In this document: one piece after another, positions 1-10,975 of the stretch
Position numbering within the stretch: the stretch's first letter is position 1
Layout of the letters: every line of letters begins with the position of its first letter
Assembly: GCA_033675545.1 (NCBI GenBank)
Contig: JAWDGP010006875.1
Span: 470,001 to 534,000, forward strand
Direction: 5' to 3'
Length of the DNA: 64,000 nucleotides
Origin: Elysia crispata
Lineage: Eukaryota > Mollusca > Gastropoda > Plakobranchidae
The notes under the pieces: generated by a model
Seen by the model: the letters and a program-made list of their open reading frames with translations, nothing else
Database searches by the model: none
Told to the model about the DNA's origin: nothing
Made by a program: the position numbers and the translations under genes

Positions 1-164
1 ACATACAGTTAACTGTAGACTAAATTTGGGAAACGTGTCAGAGAGACGGTCGTTGGGTAATAATACAGCAACAACTTTCATTCTTTGGCAACATTTCAAG
101 TTTTAAGTAAACGTTTCGCGTGTTGTCTACAGAAAGAAAAAAAAGTACAGCACCAAGAATAGCT

Positions 165-166
<2 letters not shown>

Positions 167-246
<80 letters not shown>
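167..246. repeat. (AAT)n microsatellite
   Basis: About 80 nt of uninterrupted ATA/AAT repeat, followed by A-rich sequence to 312. Encoded ORFs on either strand are artefacts. Confidence 0.95.
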
Positions 247-249
<3 letters not shown>

Positions 250-348
250 GAAATAAAAATAAAAAAAAATACATTTGTAGAGACTAGAATAAAAATGAAA
301 AAAAAAAAAAGATAGGAAGGCATGTTGTGCTAATTTTATGTTTATTTT

Positions 349-510
<162 letters not shown>

Positions 511-837
511 GAGAGAGGTTATATTCAATGAAAATAAAAGTGTAGATAGCTGCTGTGGCCTACAAGAATGTGGAGTTATGCGACGACGGTTTTTACTTTT
601 GTCCAAATTTCAGATTCGGAATAAACATTGTAGTGTATTCGCTGGCTGTTTTGATAATCCATAAACCCGTACGAATTTAGTGTATGTTATTTTGCAACAC
701 GGAAACCTTAACTATAGAGAGAAACGATCTCGTCCACATTCATTTCGCAGACGCTAATGGTATGTGTGCAGTGAACTTAATTTCTTGTCAACAGAATTAA
801 CCTTTCATTTTAGATAAGTTTGATTCATCTCCTGATA

Positions 838-1021
<184 letters not shown>

Positions 1022-1403
1022 AAGAACAATTCCAGCGAATTTAAATAAATATTTTCTAAGAAATTTGTCTATTTTAAATCTATTTTTAGTTACTACACGT
1101 GGCTGAAAATGAAATGGCATTTTCAGTTTCGTTTCTCAGTATTTTTTTTATTTTTCCCAAACTCAGTCTACAGAGAATGCGTTAATTTTGTTGCTGTTGT
1201 TGTTTAAGTAAAACTATAAGACCAGACGCATCAATTTTCATTTTTGACATTTACGGTTATAAATTATATTACAAACTATGGCGACAAAAACAATGTCATG
1301 ACACATCATAAAAGCCTTCAGTAGGCATTTTCATCAGAGAGGAGAAAGGGGGCAGTAGATATATAAAGACAAAGACAAAAGAATGCAAGTCAGAAACAGC
1401 GAC

Positions 1404-1615
<212 letters not shown>

Positions 1616-2698
1616 GAGAGCTAGAGAAACTTAACTTTTGAAAGAAACTCCAGGCGATGAGAAAAGATGCAAGGTCACTGCCACATGAAATATGTGCGAA
1701 TTGAGAATGTGGAAAATGTTTTTATCTAATATTCTTTTTAAGTCATGACCTGGGGGCCTAAGGACGAGAAATTTTGCTAGTTTACCTTATGCACCAGTTA
1801 AAATTGATGAGTTTGGTCAAAGATTGCACGAGCCCTGTTCACGTAATAATACATATAGTTAGACAGATCCAAGCTACTTGTTACTACTATCTCACAAATT
1901 ATTTAGAGCAACTAGGCAAAGACACAGTTTTCAAAAAAAAAAAAAGAAAAATTACATTAGAATTAAACCAAAATACATAAGAAGAATCCATGGTTCTTTA
2001 TGCAAGGAAGTAAAAGTTTGCAGATATTCAGCAGTAAAAAATTTAATAAGCAAAATTAACATTGAACTAATAAAAATGATTAATGATGTTTTATTACAGG
2101 TTTCCTCTGCACTCTGATTGTCAACAAATTACCAAAATAAGGGTAAAGTTGACAGTGTTGATACCTCATGAAGGCTTTTTCATCCTATACTCTTGACTAG
2201 CCCAAAACAAAGCTTAATGAAATAGTTTTTGCTTTTGAATTCAAAATGCTATACGTGAGATTTTGATTAAAAAAAAACTCCTTCCGACTCTTCTTAGATC
2301 AAAGAGTTGACAATTTTTCACCCATAAAAATAGAACCAGCCCAGCACTTAAAAATGACTGAATTTTGTCCTGCGTTCTGATTGTATCCCAAACAAAATAA
2401 ATATTGTTACTTTCAAAGTTATTGATATTTCCTGTACCATCAAGAAAAATTAGGAAGATTTTCCAAAATAAATGTAACTTTGAAATCTCAAAAATCAAAA
2501 GTACTACAGAATTTTATATCTTTTTGTGACAGTCTCTATTAAGGCAACCATGTTTCCAGAGCTAAATATAAGCAGGTAAATTCTTCTGCTATTCACACTC
2601 ACAGCTAGGTGTTGGGTAATTACTTTTCTGATAGAATCAAAAGTTACCTTTTGGAGTACATGTGAAAATTTCATGGTCATAACATTAAATTAAGACTG

Positions 2699-2722
2699 AT
2701 ATATATATATATATATATATAT
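2699..2722. repeat. (AT)n microsatellite
   Basis: Twelve AT units. Confidence 0.9.
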
Positions 2723-3048
2723 AAATAGTGTTGTCAATAGAGAAATGTAGATGGGAGGACACACAGACCTGCACTTGACAAGCAATAGAGGGAGAGGAAG
2801 ACAATTACTTGAATTAGAGCAGCATTTAGGAGACTTACATTAACCATCAGGCAAAGTATTTTGTGTTATCTTAGACAGAAAAATGTATCAGTATAATTAT
2901 AGATATATATCCATAACTTCTTATAGAAAGTATTTTTTTTAAGTTTTCATGATTTTTTATTTCATTTTTGTTTTTGTGCTTGAAAAGTGAAATTTAAAAT
3001 GTTATGAATAAAAAAAGGTATTTTCATGATGATCTATGAAAGCTTTAA

Positions 3049-3721
3049 CTCTTTCCATGCCAATCGTCTATATATAGACGATTTAGGTTACCACGTCTGT
3101 GCCAATCGTCTATATATAGACAATCTCACCAAGGTCTCCTTTTTTGTCAACATCTCAGTAGGATTAACTTTTATACACTTCCCAAACGGCAATAACTCTC
3201 GCAGAAGGTTAGAAAAAAAAACAGAAAATATCCCCATGAATAGAAAGAAGCCGTTTTAGTCAATTATTTTCACATTTTTTCACTGAATGACTTGGTAATG
3301 AAGGTAAACAAACTATGAGTAAACAAAGACTAACTGGTAGGCAACTAAAAGAGATAATTGCATGCTGTAAATTGGACACTGTACATGAATGAATAGCCTT
3401 GTTGGATTATTAGCAGCCTAATGGATTACTCTCAGAGGGACTTTTGCATATTGAGGTTTATGAGAATTTTGTAAATAAAATTTTCAATTTGTTCTCTCCC
3501 TCTTTCCTTGCTTGCTACACACAATACATTCAGTCTATTTGCTTTTTGCATTGTATGTTGTTGTAGTCCAGTTTATTACCTTCATTTTGATATATCACAT
3601 GTCTACATTTATGTATATAGTCACATCAAATAATAGCAAAACTGAAAGTACCGTACCGTTCATTATTTAAATTAAAAAATGCTCTGGCACAGACGTGGAA
3701 ATTCACCTGGCATGGAAAGAG
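3049..3721. mobile_element. piggyBac-like MITE with TTAA duplication
   Basis: A 673-bp element bounded on both sides by TTAA (3045-3048 and 3722-3725). The perfect 14-bp terminal inverted repeat is CTCTTTCCATGCCA. A subterminal CCACGTCTGTGCCA is also inverted between the ends. Inside the left end lie two copies of a hairpin, ATCGTCTATATATAGACGAT at 3063-3082 and a one-base variant at 3105-3124. There is no transposase ORF. TTAA duplication is the signature of piggyBac, which implies mobilisation in trans. It sits in presumed NAMPT intron 1. Confidence 0.85.
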
Positions 3722-4153
3722 TTAAGAATGAGTTCTCAATTTCCTGCCATGAGTACATTAAAGAAGTAAAAGAATTTTAAAAACATACTGAAAAAGTAAT
3801 CTAAAACCAAATGAAATATGTTCTGGTCAGCAGTTCATTGATGATCAAATGACATATCCATATTGTTGTTGTTTTTCCTTCTTGTTTTTTTGCTATTATT
3901 ACTTAGGAGATCCTGTAAAAACGTTTCTTTCATCATTCATGTTCCATGCACCATCTAGAATCTAGATCTCAATGTACTTCGGTTTCAGTTTTGAAGACAA
4001 TTCCAAGAAAAGCAAGCGCCGCAGGTGGATAGAATAGGTGGAAAACCAACCGCAAAAATTTTTCCAAAAGCTTTCATTTATGAGCTTTTACTATGTTTTT
4101 CCTTTTATAATCAAGATCAAACAGCATTTTCAAAGTTTTTAATCAAAGCTTAC

Positions 4154-4213
4154 CTTGTAAGAATCTGTTACTAACAGAACGTTGTCTGTACCTGCAGCTT
4201 CGAGGCCAGCCAT
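4154..4213 (-). CDS. NAMPT: Probable first coding exon of nicotinamide phosphoribosyltransferase (partial)
   Basis: On the minus strand an ATG at 4213 in a good context (GAACATGG) opens 20 codons ending in NVLLVTDSYK, directly followed by a consensus GTAAGC donor at 4153-4148. Vertebrate NAMPT begins with a short variable stretch and then a FNILLATDSYK-type segment, so the sequence and the short first exon both match. NAMPT makes nicotinamide mononucleotide from nicotinamide and PRPP, the rate-limiting step of NAD salvage. The next exon, expected to start around THYKQYPP, was not found down to position 1, so intron 1 is longer than 4.1 kb and the gene continues beyond the left edge. The match is only about ten residues plus a splice site, so the call is probable rather than proven. 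The gene is divergent from IARS1. Confidence 0.6.
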
Positions 4214-5363
4214 GTTCAAGCTTCAGAATGACATCATAGCAACAAGCAACTGTGGTTTTTATCGAAAGTAGGAAGTGAGTATGGTCCGCTGACTAGTTAA
4301 CTATTTAAAAATCGATATAAAATACATTGGATTTTTATTTTATACAACTTTACAAAGTGAAATTGGACTCTTCTACAGGTAAGCAAGCCTCCGTCGGGCA
4401 GGAGTAATTGAAAATACAAAACCCTAAATTAACCCAACGATGGCATATGCCGTCAGTCTAATAAATGAGCAGAGCAGAGCATTAGTAAAGGTGCATTATT
4501 TCCTGGTGAGGTGGTTGAAATAAAGGCGAATTATAAAATTAATACATGTTGTATACATATTTATTCAAAATATTTTTCACATTGACTTGTTGTACAAAAA
4601 GCTCCGGTTAGAAATCACAAAAGAAAGTATAAAGAGTATAAAGATGTGCAATCTACGCCTGTGAGACCATTACTATAGTTATGGTATATTGACTGAACCA
4701 ACCTCTTCGTTCATCCAATAATATTTTTCAATCTCATTCTCTGCATACCTGCCGGTAACTAGACGCATCGCCACGATGACAGAAAAGAGCCGTTCTGATC
4801 TTGTCACAAAATAGAAATAACCAATGTTGAACTTATCGATACAAAAGAAAAAAAAATCCAGAGCATTGAACAATGTGCGACTTAAGTTTGACAGTGCTCA
4901 TAGAGATTGGATAATATTGCAGTAAATGTGGTATATAAAATAACTGTTGCATAGTAAGAGGTCATGTCATTGAATCAAGGGTAGTTCTTTCAGGTACCCA
5001 TCAGGCTAATTATCCATTCATTTTGAAATGTTATCTACGACTACATTACACATTAAAGAGCAAAAATGATGTCATTCTACAACAAAAAACGTGATAAAGA
5101 GTGATAGAAAAACTCATTGTTATTAAGGAAGGGCGTCGAAAGATCGGCAAAGTTTACTACGGAAATGTTGTTTTTCAGAGAAAAAGAAAAAAAACTGAAT
5201 TGTGAGAAAAGCATAAGGTAACCTTTTTTTTTTTTAAACCTGCTTACATTCGCTTCTTGGATTGTTGGCAAAATAGAAATAACTTGCGAAAATAAACTAG
5301 AGCACGAAACATAACTGAGGCAAAAAAAAAAAAATAGAAATTTTACCTTCCTCTCGCCCCTTC

Positions 5364-5373
5364 TCCGACTCTC

Positions 5374-5469
<96 letters not shown>
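5364..5469. repeat. (CT)n microsatellite
   Basis: About 93 nt of pure CT from 5377, with an imperfect lead-in. Confidence 0.95.
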
Positions 5470-5472
<3 letters not shown>

Positions 5473-5906
5473 CACTCATTACTTTTAACGATAACTATTT
5501 ATCGATATAAAAATGCTCCTCTGCGATGCAATCCATTTGCGACATCGCCCACATAACTAATAACCTTTTTTTTCATAAAAGAGTAATGCTTATGATCCGC
5601 GAAGTAACTATCACGTAATTTTCTAGAAGAGTAAATTACTATTCCAAGAAACATTTTAGACCTGAATACCTAGGTTATTGTGTAGGTTTTTATAAAATTA
5701 GCAGCTATGGATTTCGCAAGGCTATGAAACTCTCGACACTTTTTATATGAGATCATAGATTCTGACAAGCGTTTAAAAGGATTTTTTTTTATTAGGTTAG
5801 GAAAGTCCACAATTAGCTGGTTTCCGTTTTGACTTGGATGAATATTTGCAAGAAGGAGAATGTTGTTACAAACTTAAAATCCAGAAAACATTCTGTTGCC
5901 CCTTCC

Positions 5907-5910
<4 letters not shown>

Positions 5911-5978
<68 letters not shown>
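5911..5978. repeat. (CT)n microsatellite
   Basis: About 34 CT units following a C/T-rich lead-in. Confidence 0.95.
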
Positions 5979-5982
<4 letters not shown>

Positions 5983-6465
5983 TAATAAAAATCAATCATT
6001 AACTGAGATCTAATTAGAGACCGACAAAAACGAGTGTACGAAAGATAAATATTATATTATGTTGTTTGAATGCCTTCTTTAATTTATCTCTCTCTTTTCA
6101 TCTCTCTTTGTTATCATATCGTCTTGCACCCCCCTCCCCTCCCTTTTTTTATTTCTTTAGAACAACAAAATTTTAAAGAGAACTAATCTATGGACGACCA
6201 GAAGTCGCATGTGTCCTTGTCATTTACATAAACGCAATAGTATAATATCACCTGGACCATGGTAATCTTTATTCATGTATCCATATTAAAATCCTCTTGT
6301 GTTTTAAAGGCCAGTGAGACAAAGACGCGCACAGAGATAAAGAGAGATAGATGAAGAAAGAGAGAGAGAGAGATTTTCAGACTTTAGAAAGAGAAGGAGA
6401 GGTTTAAAGAACGAGCAATAAAGAAAGGTTCAGTTAGAGATAAATAGAAAGACGGGTTTAAATAC

Positions 6466-6467
<2 letters not shown>

Positions 6468-6521
<54 letters not shown>

Positions 6522-6523
6522 AG
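6468..6523. repeat. (AG)n microsatellite
   Basis: AG to 6514, then GGGA units. Confidence 0.95.
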
Positions 6524-6659
6524 GGCTCTAGGAGAGATAGATACATAGGCCTACACACATACACAGAGACAAATTTAGAGGTTTAGAGAACGAGCAATAA
6601 AGAAAGTTACAGTAAGAGATAAATAAAGAGATTGTGAGACAATAAAAGAGGTATAGATA

Positions 6660-6663
<4 letters not shown>

Positions 6664-6706
<43 letters not shown>

Positions 6707-6733
6707 CAGACAGGCAGACAGACAGACAGACAA
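6664..6733. repeat. Compound (AG)n-(ACAG)n microsatellite
   Basis: AG to about 6702, followed by CAGG/CAGA units, again in the order AG then ACAG. Confidence 0.95.
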
Positions 6734-8134
6734 ACATACAGCAAGACAGATAGAGGTATGTGAACATTAAAAGAATAATGGAAAAATTTTAACCCCTTTT
6801 CTAATATCGTATTTTAATCTAAGTTTAAAGCGAGCTGAATGTCATATACATAATAATTACGTGATGTTTAAAAGAAAGCAATTGAATGGTGTATTTCCGG
6901 AATTAGTTATTTATAAAACAAACCTGGGTTAAATCCTGTCTACATGTAGAGCTACCCTTTCATGTGAGCCTGACGATAGCTGATATCAAATTCAATTTAA
7001 ATTCTTGATCCACTTATTTTCGGGGCAATCTCCAATTGGTCTTTTATTAGCTAATCAATGCTGCTGATCATTCGATAGGCCTACTAATTAGTATTACAAG
7101 CTATTCACATTTAAATTTAATTTACCAAAGTTAGGATTGTGTAATAACTTTAATTAGAGGAATCCTGGTGTCTATCTACATGCATTGTGAAATCATTTTC
7201 ATAGAAGCCTTCATAGTCATAGTACTTCCAATGCCAATTTGTGTGTGTTTGTGGGTTTTTTTTTTTAGACGTCAATGTATGCAAAGCGCTATTCCTGCTA
7301 GGCTGCTTTATTATTATTTTGCAAGAAAATTGAATTTACATTTTTTTTCTCCTCTTTTGCAATAACTCGCTAATTTTCAACTACCATGTTTCACGGTTAA
7401 TTTTTTTCCTTGCATAAACATATGTCACTAACGGCTTGAGAAATGCCTTGTTTTTAACTTTAACCTGTTATAATAAAACTTAATTAAGGCCTCCATCTAA
7501 ATCTATTCCTCCATCTAAAAAATATTCATAAAGTATTTATAAGCTAAGTCCCTAAAGGTGTGTTTACAGAAAGCAAGTTACATCTTTCAACACCAAGCCA
7601 CAAAATGCACTGACTTCTTGAGCAACAATTAATATTGTTAATTTTTTTGTGAAAAGCAGCGAGCCTTTCAATTTTATATTGCTTTTCACAAAATGCAAGA
7701 AACGCGAATTGGTGCTTGTGACCAAACACCTTACCCGGCATCTGCCCTGATAGTAGCATCAATTCAACTAGCAATACATGACAACTTGACTAATTCTCAG
7801 GCTAGCTGGCTTAAAGCATGACAAAGTTAAAGTATTGAAGAATTAATCTTAGTATCGCTTTTAATAAATTTTGTTATTCAAAGTAAAGAAGAGAAGATTT
7901 TGATTAAAAAATATGATGGTAAAGGACTTATGTATCTATTTTTTTGTGCTTTTAAAATTTATAGAAGCCCACTTTAGAATCCTTTTGTAATGCATGCAAT
8001 AAAAGAGTGTACTGGTAATCGACTATAATCCGTAAATTTTAACCGCCACTTACATGGGCCAACAGCTGCAATGCCGCAACCTGGCATGGGGTGGTCTGTT
8101 TTCTAAGTTATTGCTATCCTACTTTCACATTTAG

Positions 8135-8186
8135 ACAAGCAGACCTGGAAGGCTGGAACCTGAATCTGTTCTAAGGAGAAATCAAG
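8135..8186 (+). other. IARS1: Putative IARS1 5' UTR leader exon
   Basis: A consensus donor (ATCAAG|GTAAGT) at 8187 lies upstream of the first coding exon, whose acceptor at 10851-10852 needs a leader to join. The 5' limit is uncertain. A pyrimidine-rich stretch ending in TTTAG at 8134 could be an acceptor, making this an internal 5' UTR exon, or transcription may start a little further upstream. RNA evidence is needed to settle this. Confidence 0.5.
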
Positions 8187-8292
8187 GTAAGTCGTCGCCA
8201 CCCGAATGATGCAATAAATTGAAAGAGAATGTTCTGCCTTTACAGCTAAAAGGGAGCTCTTTGAAGGCTGCGCTTATTTTATTGATGAAAGT

Positions 8293-8352
8293 TAGATCTA
8301 GATCTAGATCCGATCTTCAGAATCTATGTCGACTAGATCTAGATCTAGATCT
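8293..8352. repeat. AGATCT/CTAGAT hexamer repeats
   Basis: Two runs of (AGATCT)n, at about 8294-8310 and 8333-8352, separated by 22 nt. The unit is palindromic. The same motif recurs at 12540-12555 and 12630-12650. Confidence 0.7.
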
Positions 8353-8525
8353 ACATTATTTCAATAGAGTGTGAATGTTATCTAAGCTACCTAGATCTTG
8401 ATCTAGTTTAAAAAGTTGAAATTCAAACTAAAGTTATAACTTCCTTTGTTCAAAAGCATGATTATGGAATAATTAGATACTAGGAGTCAGATTATATAAA
8501 TGTATGGCCATAACTATAAGGGAAC

Positions 8526-8798
8526 TCCTTACCCAGTGCGGTCCCGACTCTTGTTTACATGGCAGTCATATTGGATACTGGGGGCAATCATCATCATGGG
8601 ATTATTACTTACTAAATTTAGATCTAATCTCGAGTACTCTATCGATTAAAGGGAAAAAATAGGAGTAAAAAAATAAAGAAAATAAAGAAGTGCTATTCAA
8701 TTTCAATTAGTATGCTTTCTTTTATATTATTGCATCCAATATATGGCTGTTATAAATGTAGGCCCTAACAAAAGAGCGGGGGCAGCACTGGGTAAGGA
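8526..8798. mobile_element. Inverted-repeat MITE in IARS1 intron 1
   Basis: A perfect 14-nt inverted repeat, TCCTTACCCAGTGC, at 8526-8539 and complemented at 8785-8798. Weaker similarity continues inward (GTCCCGACTCTTGTTTA against GCCCCCGCTCTTTTGTTA). The 273-bp element has no ORF. The boundary could be TA at CCTTA|CCCAGTGC. Confidence 0.65.
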
Positions 8799-10853
8799 AT
8801 TCAGTTATTCCGATATTAATAATAATGCGTCCATCTTTATTCTTAGAATTAATTTTATTATGATAAGATCAAAATGCTAAGCTGGTTTGTGTTGTACTAA
8901 AGTTTTTATTTTTGAAAAGATAATCTAGGCCTAAGAATGAAAAATATTTATCATAATAGTTGTTTTTTTTTTAACTTAAATTGGTTTCTCTCATATTATT
9001 TTTCTTTTATTAAACAGGAGTATTAACAAATTCTTCTTTGTTTTTGGTTTAAATAGTGTCAGTACTGATAATAATCAAACTTTTTAAAGTTTTGTTAGAA
9101 AATGGCTTTCAAACTGAAATTTAGTACACATAATTAAATTTTCCCTTTTTCTTTTGAAAGGAATCTTTTGATTGATGTACTTCATCATCTTTAATAATAC
9201 TAATCAATTTGTAAATCTTCAGATCAGGCTGACTGCTCTGGATTTAAATTGAAATGTTGAGAACTATGATTTCTTTGATAATGATGTTAGGGATCTGATA
9301 TATTTAATTTTGAGATATATATCCAGTAATCAAGTTCAATAAGCCCCTCCCCCCAGCCCCCTAAGAAAAAGAAGCTTTTATTATTTCACATTATAAAAAA
9401 GTGGGGTTCAGAAGATTGCTGAAAATGCTTATGGCCTAGTCTCAATTACTCTGGTCATTCTTTAATAGGTTGTTTCTCTTTAATCTGATCACTTTCGGAC
9501 ATATTCTCAATTTTTTTTTCACAGATTTTAAAATTCATTGTACATGTCATCATTGACATAATGATAATGAAAAAAGATGACGTCACAATATTATTATGTA
9601 ATGCATGATCTGTAATTCTTAGATATGTCCTTCATCTAGTCCACACAAAAGAGTGGAAGTAATTTTTTGTTATAAATGTAGACCCAAAGGTGACTTTCAT
9701 AACTTTTAAGCTTTAGATACAAGATATTTTGGTTAGAAGCTGGGTTGTGAAGTGTAAAATTCAGACAGTCATACCCATTTAGGATTAGGTTGTTGCCTAA
9801 AATAAAATAAGAGCTTTGCTGTTCAGTCTGCCAATTTTGTGTAACTAGAAACTGTCAGTTTATATATCAAATCATGATTTTTTAAATCAATAAATTTTCC
9901 AGTTTCATGAGAGAGACAGAGTGAAAAACAAGAAGACAAACCAACTATAAAGCATGCTTAATTGATTAATCAGTTAATACTTAATGTAAAATTATGTCAA
10001 AACCATCTCATTGTACAATGGTCTTAAGGTTTCAGTTAGAAGGGAATTTCTTTCAAAATGGTTGCTACAAGTAATGTTATTTGTTCTTACATGTATACAT
10101 GATATCTAATTTTTTATTATATTATTGGTAGTCCATTCATACTTTGAGCATGGCATTCTTAGATTCTATACAGGATTAATATTATAAAATGAAAACCATA
10201 CCATGTAACTTGCCAGCTTGAAAATTTGTCATTGATATAAAACAAGAAAATTAAAATTAAGAGAGGATTTGTATTAACACAACATTTGTGAACAACAAAA
10301 ATAAAAGGTGAACAATGAGGAATCGTCAATCCAAGAACGTCAAGCACAAAACAAGCAAACGGTAATCAAGGTTGGGTGTGAGTGAGAATATAGAGAGCTT
10401 TGGAGTCAGTTCTACACTAAAATACTGTATTGTTACTGTAAATATCAGGGAGAAATCATCAATCTTCAAACAAGCAATGATAATATTGCAGGCAAATGCT
10501 TTGCCCCCTGTAAATGTGAGCTTTAGGTATCTATCATGTTCAGAAACTATCTTGAGGTTAGGACGCAGACGAGGAGTTAAGATAGACACAATACAAAAAC
10601 ACACCTTATCCACTGGGTACATACAGAAAAGCTTTCATAATGAAGCCACTGCATTTTTGTCCTGTAATTTTAAAATGATGTTTTCCATTGTTCTTAATCA
10701 TCTATTTGTTATCAATAAAAATATCCTACCAAACTTTGTAAAATATGCAAGGAATAATTTAAAATTCTCTTTATTTTAACTGAGCTCTAAAATCTTCTGA
10801 CTTAATTTTAGCTAAAAAAGCACTGTGCTGTTTTGTTTTTTTTTTAATATAGA

Positions 10854-10975
10854 ATGGCTGAAGCATCAAGTACAGATGCTATCAATTTTGTGGAGGCAGA
10901 AGAGAAAATTCTTCAGTTTTGGAAGAATATTGATGCTTTCACGACCTCTCACAACCTGTCTAAAGCAAGACCAAG
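10854..10975 (+). CDS. IARS1: IARS1 coding exon 2 (start codon)
   Basis: Residues 1-41, [12 protein letters not shown] onward. The acceptor is TTTAATATAG at 10852 and exon sequence begins one base before the ATG. The donor is AAG|GTGGAT, weaker than its neighbours. The start lines up with the human N-terminal EEEKILEFW segment (here [10 protein letters not shown]). Confidence 0.93.

Larger units (their letters stand above)
4214..8134. other. Divergent intergenic spacer NAMPT/IARS1
   Basis: About 3.9 kb between the probable NAMPT start and the IARS1 leader. No exon was found. It holds four long (AG)n/(CT)n arrays at 5377-5469, 5911-5978, 6468-6514 and 6664-6702. Both promoters must lie here, presumably next to their first exons, but no TATA box or initiator could be assigned with confidence. 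Confidence 0.6.

Noticed and set aside
2241..2498. Minus-strand ORF considered as NAMPT exon 2
   Set aside because: No NAMPT motif (THYKQYPP, YSYFECR) appears in any frame, and the acceptor is missing.
10372..10779. 135-codon + ORF and overlapping 98-codon - ORF in IARS1 intron 1
   Set aside because: Both strands are open over the same bases, neither shows a known domain, and neither has matching splice sites in the IARS1 frame.
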